From NCBI RefSeq assembly GCF_000972385.1, contig NZ_JXTE01000083.1:1-31644 (forward strand): a DNA stretch of 31,644 bases. Direction: 5' to 3'. The stretch comes from Streptomyces sp. WM6386. GTDB taxonomy: Bacteria; Actinomycetota; Actinomycetes; Streptomycetales; Streptomycetaceae. Positions 26,830-31,644 of the stretch are shown piece after piece. The translations under genes were made by a program, and so were the position numbers. Under the pieces are notes generated by a model that was not told the origin of the DNA, ran no database searches, and worked only from the letters and a program-made list of their open reading frames with translations. Each line of letters starts with the position of its first letter. The stretch's first letter is position 1.

Positions 26830-28064
26830 ACGGCCGTCACCGCCGAGATCCCGACCGCCGAGCCGAACTGGGTGGACGTGGTCAGCAGGCCGCCGGCCAG
26901 CCCCTGCTCTGCGTCGCTCACCCCTTCGGTCGCCGCGATCGTCAGCGGCCCGTACGCCAGCGCGAAGGCGGTGCCCGCGACGAACAGCGTCGGCAGCATC
27001 GCCAGATACGGCCAGTCCATGCCGACCGGCAGGAACAGCCCGTACGCCACCACCGCCAGCACGAAGCCGACGACGATCACGCGCGCGTGCCCGAAACGCG
27101 CGACCAGCCGCGGGGTGAGAGTGGGCGCCAGTACGGCGTCGCATCCCATGATCACCAGGGCGATCGCGGTCTGGAGCGCCGACCAGCCACGCAGTTCCTG
27201 GAGGTACAGCGTCACGACGAACTGGAAGCCGAAGAAGGCCCCGACGAAGAGCATCATGCCGACGTTGGCACGGGCCACCGGCCCCTCGCGCAGGATGCCG
27301 AGCCGGACAAGGGGGTTCGCGCAGCGGCGTTCGACGGCCACGAAGAGCACGGCGAGCAGGAGCGCCGCGAGGGCCGATGCCGCCGTCAACGGCCAGCCGT
27401 GCAGGCCGTGCTCCAGCCGTACGACGGTGTAGGCGGCCAGCAGCATGGCGCCGGCGACGGTGATCGCGCCGGGCAGGTCGAAGCTCCGGCGCCCGGGCCG
27501 CGGGGCCTCCTGGTGCGGAATCAGCCGTACCGCGGCCACCAGCAGCGCGCCCGCCATCAGTACCGGGGCGAAGAACACCCAGCGCCAGTCGAGCGAGGTG
27601 AGCAGGCCGCCGATCACCAGGCCGAGCGAGAAGCCGCCGGCACCGGTACCGGCGTAGACGAGGAGGGCCTTGTCGCGCTGCGGGCCCGCCGGGTACGAGG
27701 TCGTGATCAGTGACAGTGCGGCCGGTGTCATGAACGCGGAGGCCATGCCGGTGACGAAGCGGGCGACGATCAGCATCCAGCCCTCGGTCGCGAACCCGCC
27801 GAGGCCGGAGAAGGCGAGGAAGACCGCCAGCCAGAGCAGGAACATCCGGCGGCGGCCGAGCAGGTCGGCGGCGCGGCCGCCGAGCAGGGTGAAGCCGGCG
27901 TAGCCGAGGACATAGGCGCTCATCACCCACGCCGCGGTGTCCGTCGCGAGACCGAGGTCGGATCTGATCGACGGGATCGCGATCGCCATCATCGCGATGT
28001 CGGCGCCCTCCAGGAAGATCGTTCCGCAGAGGACGAGTAACAGCGCCCACGCGCGCGTGCCCAT
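26613..28064 (-). CDS. MFS transporter, drug:H+ antiporter (DHA2-like)
   Basis: This encodes a 483-residue polytopic protein with about 14 hydrophobic segments. The MFS loop 2-3 motif is GGRAADLLGRRRMF (about residues 60-73). VIGGLLTSLDWRWVFFAPV is the motif-C/TM5-6 region of DHA2 exporters of the EmrB/QacA type. I chose the ATG at 28064 (MGTRAWALLL), with GGAG 7 nt upstream; the frame is open further without homology. The last 30-40 residues are hydrophilic and overlap the 3' end of rarD by 217 bp. The divergent HxlR gene probably regulates it. Substrate is unknown; export of a toxic small molecule is the usual role. Confidence 0.92.
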   Translation of the reverse strand: MGTRAWALLLVLCGTIFLEGADIAMMAIAIPSIRSDLGLATDTAAWVMSAYVLGYAGFTLLGGRAADLLGRRRMFLLWLAVFLAFSGLGGFATEGWMLIVARFVTGMASAFMTPAALSLITTSYPAGPQRDKALLVYAGTGAGGFSLGLVIGGLLTSLDWRWVFFAPVLMAGALLVAAVRLIPHQEAPRPGRRSFDLPGAITVAGAMLLAAYTVVRLEHGLHGWPLTAASALAALLLAVLFVAVERRCANPLVRLGILREGPVARANVGMMLFVGAFFGFQFVVTLYLQELRGWSALQTAIALVIMGCDAVLAPTLTPRLVARFGHARVIVVGFVLAVVAYGLFLPVGMDWPYLAMLPTLFVAGTAFALAYGPLTIAATEGVSDAEQGLAGGLLTTSTQFGSAVGISAVTAVYGLASTGSGPEATLSAFRTALVVPVAMVALGLLVCALSLRAVRSASQVSSDSASQTSEKPAQRSGGMASWK

Positions 28065-28088
28065 GGCAGTGCTCCATAAGTAGGGGAC

Positions 28089-28124
28089 GGTTACCCGAAT
28101 GAGGGTCGGTTCCCTCTTGTAACC
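28089..28124. promoter_or_regulatory. nested palindromes in the MFS/HxlR divergent gap
   Basis: GGTTAC (28089-28094) pairs with GTAACC (28119-28124). Inside it GAGGG (28101-28105) pairs with CCCTC (28112-28116) across a 6-nt spacer. The double dyad lies in the 89-bp gap between the two divergent starts, as expected for the operator of the HxlR regulator. Confidence 0.5.
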
Positions 28125-28153
28125 ACCCCCAGCCTCAGGCAGCATCGACAGAC

Positions 28154-28588
28154 ATGGAAGAAGGCACTTCGAAGTCACCTGGTTACTGCGAGAGCACCGT
28201 GGACTACGGCGACGCCGACCCCTTCCAATGGGACACCCGGGAGGACTGTCAGGTAAGGCAGATCCTCGATCGGGTCGCCGACAAGTGGTCGCTTCTTGTC
28301 ATCGCCCTGCTGGAGAACCGGCGGCTCCGCTTCACCGAACTGCGCCGGGAGATCGACGGCGTCAGCCAGCGCATGCTGACCGTGACACTGCGGCAGCTGG
28401 AGCGGGACGGGCTGGTGAAACGGACCGTGCATCCGGTGGTGCCGCCGCGGGTGGAGTACGAACTGACGCCGCTGGGCGGGACCTTGCACGCCACGATCCA
28501 GTCGCTGGTGACCTGGACGGAGGTGCATCAGGGGGAGATCGCGGCGGCGCGGGAGACGTACGACCGGCGGGGGGCGGAGGCGGTCTGA
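28154..28588 (+). CDS. HxlR-family transcriptional regulator
   Basis: This encodes a 144-residue winged-helix protein. The family pattern is DRVADKWSLLVIALLENRRLRFTELRREIDGVSQRMLT (about 39-76), then RQLERDGLVKRTVHPVVPPRVEYELTPLG. Cysteines are at 12 and 32; the second, in REDCQVRQIL, is at the position common in HxlR proteins that sense electrophiles. It is divergent from the MFS exporter, so it probably controls exporter expression in response to the exported compound. The ATG at 28154 has no strong Shine-Dalgarno site. Confidence 0.9.
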   Translation: MEEGTSKSPGYCESTVDYGDADPFQWDTREDCQVRQILDRVADKWSLLVIALLENRRLRFTELRREIDGVSQRMLTVTLRQLERDGLVKRTVHPVVPPRVEYELTPLGGTLHATIQSLVTWTEVHQGEIAAARETYDRRGAEAV

Positions 28589-28612
28589 GCGGGCCGGGTG
28601 AATTCCACTGCG

Positions 28613-28695
28613 GTTCGGCAGCGCCCGAAGGGGCGCGGGGCTGTGTCAATGTGCGGCTGCCGCCGCGTGGGCGCGACCAGCCACGACAGCGCCGC
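28613..28695. repeat. Streptomyces-type dispersed intergenic repeat
   Basis: CGCCCGAAGGGGCGCGGGGCTG (about 28622-28643), then TGTGCGGCTGCCGCCGCGTGGGCGCGACCAGCC (to about 28682), is a sequence I recognise from very many Streptomyces intergenic regions. It contains short hairpins (GCGCCC/GGGCGC-like and CGGC/GCCG). It lies just after the HxlR stop and may serve as its terminator. Confidence 0.6.
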
Positions 28696-28790
28696 AGACG
28701 AACAACAACCCGTCCACCGCACTTCCAGCGGAGCGCTTGGCGGGGCCGTGATGCCGGGCTTTGTCAGTGGGCGGCGCTATAAGTGAGTGC

Positions 28791-29243
28791 ATGACTCCTG
28801 TGCACTGGAAGCTCGTCATCGATGCCGGAAACCCCCAAGCGCAGGCCGACTTCTGGGCCGCCGCGCTGGAGTACGAGATCGAGGACAACGACGCCTTGAT
28901 CCAGCGTCTGCTGGAGCTCGGCGCCCTCCCCCGTGAGGCCACCGTCGAGTTCCACGCCCGGCTCGCCTTCCGCGACCTGGTCGCCGTACGACACCCCGAC
29001 GATCCGTATGACAAGGACAGCGGCACCGGCCTCGGCCGACGGCTGCTGTTCCAGCGGGTTCCGGAGGAGAAGACGGTCAAGAACCGGCTCCATCTCGACC
29101 TGCACCCGGGCGAGGGGAAGCGGGCGTCCGAGGTGCAGCGGCTGACGGCGCTCGGCGCGAGCGTGCTGCGGGAGGTGAAGGAGGCCGGGGGTGAGTGGGT
29201 GGTGATGGCGGATCCGGAGGGGAACGAGTTCTGTGTGCAGTAG
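28791..29243 (+). CDS. VOC-family (glyoxalase/dioxygenase fold) protein
   Basis: This encodes a 150-residue protein. The glyoxalase-like pattern starts with VHWKLVIDAGNPQAQADFWAAAL (first beta-alpha unit). Then come LLFQRVPEEKTVKNRLHLDLHPG, which carries the central histidine, and EWVVMADPEGNEFCVQ, which carries the usual terminal glutamate metal ligand. Metal binding is plausible but the enzymatic activity is unknown; related proteins act in detoxification or antibiotic resistance. The ATG at 28791 fits the family start; the ribosome binding site is weak. A small hairpin GAGCCG/CGGCTC (29243-29262) overlaps the stop and may be a terminator. Confidence 0.88.
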   Translation: MTPVHWKLVIDAGNPQAQADFWAAALEYEIEDNDALIQRLLELGALPREATVEFHARLAFRDLVAVRHPDDPYDKDSGTGLGRRLLFQRVPEEKTVKNRLHLDLHPGEGKRASEVQRLTALGASVLREVKEAGGEWVVMADPEGNEFCVQ

Positions 29244-29309
29244 AGCCGGGTTTTCACGGCTCCGGAATGCGAACTCGGTGTCCTGATATCGCTCTTGACG
29301 GCGTATGGG

Positions 29310-29545
29310 GTGCCTGGATGTTGAATCCGCCCCTCCCTGAGCGGGAGGGGATTCCTGGCTCAGGCAGCCATCCGGGGCGGCGCCCCAGATGGTCTTATGC
29401 CCTCGACGCCAGCCGGGTCGAGACCAGCCCGGATGAGCATCACGCGTGCGGAGTTCTTGTCTCTCGGCGAGGAGATTCCGCAGCGAGTGCAGGTGTAGGT
29501 GCGCATGCCCAGCGGCTGGGGGTCCCCCCACGCCCTTAAGGCAGT
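29310..29545 (-). ncRNA. candidate omega-RNA (reRNA) region at the element right end
   Basis: In IS200/IS605 systems the guide RNA scaffold covers the 3' end of tnpB and the right-end sequence, with the guide read from flanking DNA. The matching region here is the minus strand from about 29545 to the right end near 29320, including the hairpin at 29323-29354. No transcript evidence exists, and the boundary and guide start are uncertain. Confidence 0.3.
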
Positions 29546-30594
29546 GGGGGAGTGTGCTTGGCTCTCGCTCCGCACTGCGCGCAGTCCATCGTGGTGTGCG
29601 CGGGGTGGATCAGGTGCACGATCCTGCCATGCTTGCGGGCCATCTCGATCAGGGCCTGCTTGGTGGCGCCGATGGCGCCGATGGCGGCGTCCGCGGCCTT
29701 CTTGGCCATGGTGGTCCTGGCGAGGAATTTCGGCCTGAAGTCCTCTACGGCCAGGGCTTCATGGTCAGTCACTACTTTCTTGGCCCACTTACGGCCGGCG
29801 TCCTGGCGCTGGCGCGCGATCTTCTTGCATGCCCTGGCGCGCAGCCGCTTCGCCTCGCGGTAGCCCTTTGATCCTGCCTGCCCCTTCTCCGGCTTTCGGC
29901 GGGCCATCATCCGGTCGTACCGGGTCAGCTTCTTCTCGGCCTTCCTGCCGTGCCCGGCGTGCGGGAGATCGTGAGTGTCGGACGTGGTGGTGGCAGTCTC
30001 CTTCACACCCCAGTCGACGCCGATCGCCGCACCGGTTTCCGGCAGCGGCTCGACGGCGGCGGGGACGACGAAGCTGGCGTACCAGTGGCCAATGCTGTCC
30101 TGATAGACGCGGACGCTGGACGGAGCGGCGGGCAGCCCCCGCGACCACACCACGGTCAAGACGATCCCACCCGCCAGATGCAGAGTGCCGTCCTTCAGCT
30201 GGAAGCCGCGCCGGGTGTAGTTGAAAGTAGGCAGCGTCTCGCGCTTCTTCTTCCACCTCGGCATGCCCGCCCGGCGGTGCTGCGGAACCCGTTCACGGAT
30301 GTCCTTCTGCGCCTTGGCCCTGGACTTGCCGAAGTCCCTGATGATCTGCTGCTGTGGTACCGAGGAGCCCTCGCGCAGTCACGGGATCGCCCCACGCGCC
30401 TCGGTCAGCATCCTGTCGAGCTGAGCCGGGCCGCACGTCTGCTTCTTATCGCCGGCCTTGTTGTGCAGGTGCACGGCTTTGGACTTGGCCACGCACTCGT
30501 TCCACGCCCACCGGCACCGGTCCCACTCCGCCGTGAGGGCTGTGCGGACACTGGAGGACACCCGCAGCCTGTATGTGTACCGGGCATGCCCCAT
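29360..30594 (-). pseudogene. tnpB: tnpB (IS605 OrfB) RNA-guided nuclease family pseudogene
   Basis: Three in-order fragments make up a TnpB. The N-terminal piece (30594 to 30379; GHARYTYRLRVSS, EWDRCRWAWNECVAKSKAV) ends at an in-frame TGA at 30379-30381, where intact relatives have TGG (residues read AIP-stop-LREGSS). The same frame then resumes through the RuvC part: IGVDWGVKET with the first catalytic aspartate, AVEDFRPKF with the glutamate, and the first zinc half CAQCG, to a TAA at 29536. The second zinc half, YTCTRCG, and the last catalytic aspartate (SPRDKNSAR) are in another frame, ending at 29360. A 32-nt excess at 29520-29552 explains the shift. A 9-bp tandem duplication (GCGCCGATG) adds AIG near 29660-29690. 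Confidence 0.88.
29520..29552. repeat. small palindrome inserted in the tnpB zinc-ribbon codons
   Basis: TCCCCCCACGCCC-TTAA-GGCAGTGGGGGA (29523-29551) is an imperfect palindrome centred on TTAA. It sits between the KH and LGMRTYTC codons of tnpB, where I expect only about three codons. It resembles short G/C palindromes scattered through Streptomyces genomes. Confidence 0.55.
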
Positions 30595-30640
30595 CCCGTC
30601 GGCTGTCACTGTCGCCACGCCATCACCCCCGCCCACGTAT

Positions 30641-30833
30641 GGTCATCGACCCCTGCCAGACGACTATGCGTGCGAGATCCGTACACCCGCACCCTTCTCC
30701 CGCCGCGATCACCCCAATCAGCGATCACGGGCACAGGCGTTCGGCTTCACCTGGCGCTGGTGGGCAGGCCGCAGCACAGCACACGTTGGCGTATGTGGTG
30801 CGGAATCTGTCGTCCTAGGGGTCTGGTTTCCGG
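30641..30833. other. 193-bp spacer with no gene
   Basis: This is non-coding sequence between the tnpB 5' end and the terminal gene's stop; it probably contains the left end of the IS605-type element. Small repeats are seen: GCGATCAC near 30706 and 30720, and CTAGGGGT at 30815-30822 and 30834-30841, the second covering the stop codon of the next gene. No hairpin as clear as the right end was found. Confidence 0.4.
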
Positions 30834-31644
30834 CTAGGGGTTGAGCTTGCGGGCGCGCTCGGCGAGACGGCCCATCCGGGTCCGGGCCGACTCGAGTTGC
30901 TCGATGTCCTCGGCTGCCGGGCCGCCCTCCATGGCCAGCTCGGTCCACAGGCCGATCAGGTCGACTCCCATGCGCAGGCCCTGCTCGGGGTCGCGTACGG
31001 CACGCCAGGCGGTCGCCGCGCTCTGGATGTTGCCGTACGCGGCCTCCGTGTCCCTCGCGTGGTGGCGGGTGCGGGCCAGGTCCAGGGAGAGTCCGAAGGC
31101 GCGGGTCGGGTCGCCGGCCAAGTAGGCGATGTACGCGGTGAGTTCGAGCAGCCGCAGCACCTCGGGGTGCTCCGGGCCGAGCGTGTGGGAGGCCTCGCCG
31201 ACGGTCTGCTCGGCGAGCTGCGCGGCCTCCGTCACCCGGCCCGCCTTCACGGCCTCGTTGATCCGCGCCATCGGCCCGGCCAGGAACACGGTCCCGCCAC
31301 CGTCGTACGCCGTCGCCGGATCGTCCCCGAGCACGGCCTCGGCCACGGCATCGAAGCCGCGGGGCGGGGTGGGCTTGGGATCGGGCTCGTCCACGGGAGT
31401 GGCGGCGGTGAAGCCGAGGATGGGCTTGCGGGCGGGCGTGGGCCTGGAGGCGGGTGCGAGGCCGGAGGTGGGCGCAGCCCCCGGCGCCGGGGCGGGAGGG
31501 GAGGCGGGTGCAGGGCCGGAGGACGGCGCTGCCCCGGAGGCGGGTGCGGGACCGGAAGTCGGCGCGGGACCGGAAGTCGGCGCGGGACCGGAAGTCGGCG
31601 CGGGACCGGAAGTCGGCGCGGGACCGGAAGTCGGCGCGGGACCG
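30834..31644 (-). CDS. TPR-like helical protein with a PAPTSG-repeat N-terminal region (5' end outside window)
   Basis: The frame is open from the TAG at 30834-30836 to the window edge, 270 codons, so the start is not in view. The C-terminal 150 residues are helical and TPR-like (INEAVKAGRVTEAAQLAEQTV, HTLGPEHPEVLRLLELTAYIAYLAGDPTRAFGLSLDLA). This is a pattern common in Streptomyces proteins of unknown function. Before it, about 80 residues are Pro/Ala-rich, and the outermost part is five exact copies of the hexapeptide PAPTSG encoded by an 18-bp tandem repeat. An internal GTG at 31394 could give a shorter 186-residue product, but the unbroken biased frame argues that the gene continues. No function is assigned. 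Confidence 0.75.
   Translation of the reverse strand, partial: GPAPTSGPAPTSGPAPTSGPAPTSGPAPTSGPAPASGAAPSSGPAPASPPAPAPGAAPTSGLAPASRPTPARKPILGFTAATPVDEPDPKPTPPRGFDAVAEAVLGDDPATAYDGGGTVFLAGPMARINEAVKAGRVTEAAQLAEQTVGEASHTLGPEHPEVLRLLELTAYIAYLAGDPTRAFGLSLDLARTRHHARDTEAAYGNIQSAATAWRAVRDPEQGLRMGVDLIGLWTELAMEGGPAAEDIEQLESARTRMGRLAERARKLNP
31549..31644. repeat. 18-bp tandem repeat, 5.3 copies
   Basis: GGACCGGAAGTCGGCGCG is repeated exactly from 31549 (starts at 31549, 31567, 31585, 31603, 31621 and a partial copy at 31639) and runs out of the window. Since 18 is a multiple of three, copy-number change would keep the reading frame and vary the length of the PAPTSG spacer. Confidence 0.95.

Larger units (their letters stand above)
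29320..30640 (-). mobile_element. IS200/IS605-superfamily element of the tnpB-only type, decayed
   Basis: The element holds a broken tnpB and no Y1 transposase (tnpA). Downstream of tnpB is a strong subterminal hairpin typical of the right end: GAAT (29323-29326) with ATTC (29351-29354), and CCCCTCCC (29330-29337) with GGGAGGGG (29343-29350), loop TGAGC. The left end could not be fixed; it lies somewhere between 30640 and about 30833. IS605 elements insert without target duplications, so no direct repeats are expected. It would have needed a transposase in trans. Confidence 0.7.

Noticed and set aside
26296..28077. A 593-residue minus frame covering the MFS gene and part of rarD
   Set aside because: It is out of frame with the MFS protein and Arg-rich; the true MFS frame has clear membrane helices and a Shine-Dalgarno-preceded ATG at 28064.
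29446..29871. Plus-strand frames opposite tnpB
   Set aside because: They are shadows of the tnpB codons; no independent domain or start signal.

Overview
The window is high-GC actinobacterial DNA and almost certainly comes from a Streptomyces chromosome. The evidence is strong G/C third-position bias, many GTG starts, 4-nt ATGA/GTGA stop-start overlaps, Streptomyces-type dispersed intergenic repeats, and a gene order I recognise from Streptomyces (tRNA-Tyr, yajQ, htpX, a second nuo cluster, paired histidine kinases, korAB). All identifications were made by reading translated sequence; no database search was run.

Layout. Positions 1-590 are poorly coding and end in a strong terminator hairpin for tRNA-Tyr(GTA) (598-679, minus). 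Then come yajQ (plus), a small GlsB/YeaQ-type membrane protein (minus), an APC amino-acid permease (plus), and an htpX-yccF pair (minus). The centre, 15941 down to 4982 on the minus strand, is one tightly packed operon, nuoA-B-C-H-I-J-K-L-M-N. It has all seven membrane-arm subunits plus the connecting subunits NuoB, NuoC and NuoI. It lacks nuoD and the whole NADH-input module nuoE-F-G. NuoB and especially NuoC carry long low-complexity C-terminal tails.

Divergent from nuoA are two paralogous NarL-family sensor kinases and, after a repeat-rich spacer, a LuxR/NarL-type response regulator. Next is korA-korB, a two-subunit 2-oxoacid:ferredoxin oxidoreductase with its Fe-S and thiamine-diphosphate residues intact. 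My reading, which is inference, is that this is a redox island: KorAB would make reduced ferredoxin, which a complex-I-like pump without its NADH dehydrogenase module could oxidise, under control of the neighbouring two-component genes.

From 23.1 kb rightwards the content is accessory. There is a 62-aa Streptomyces small protein and a probably 5'-degraded DUF6082 gene with a palindromic operator candidate. There are two regulator/target pairs of the HxlR family: a single-cysteine HxlR regulator divergent from a QorB-like quinone reductase, and another HxlR regulator divergent from an MFS exporter. Both have palindromes in the shared promoter gap. A RarD-type transporter overlaps the MFS gene tail-to-tail by 217 bp, and a VOC-family protein follows. 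A decayed IS200/IS605-type tnpB comes next, with one in-frame nonsense codon and a palindrome apparently inserted in its zinc ribbon, plus a clear right-end hairpin. The window closes inside a TPR-like gene whose N-terminal part is an 18-bp tandem repeat coding for PAPTSG units and runs off the edge.
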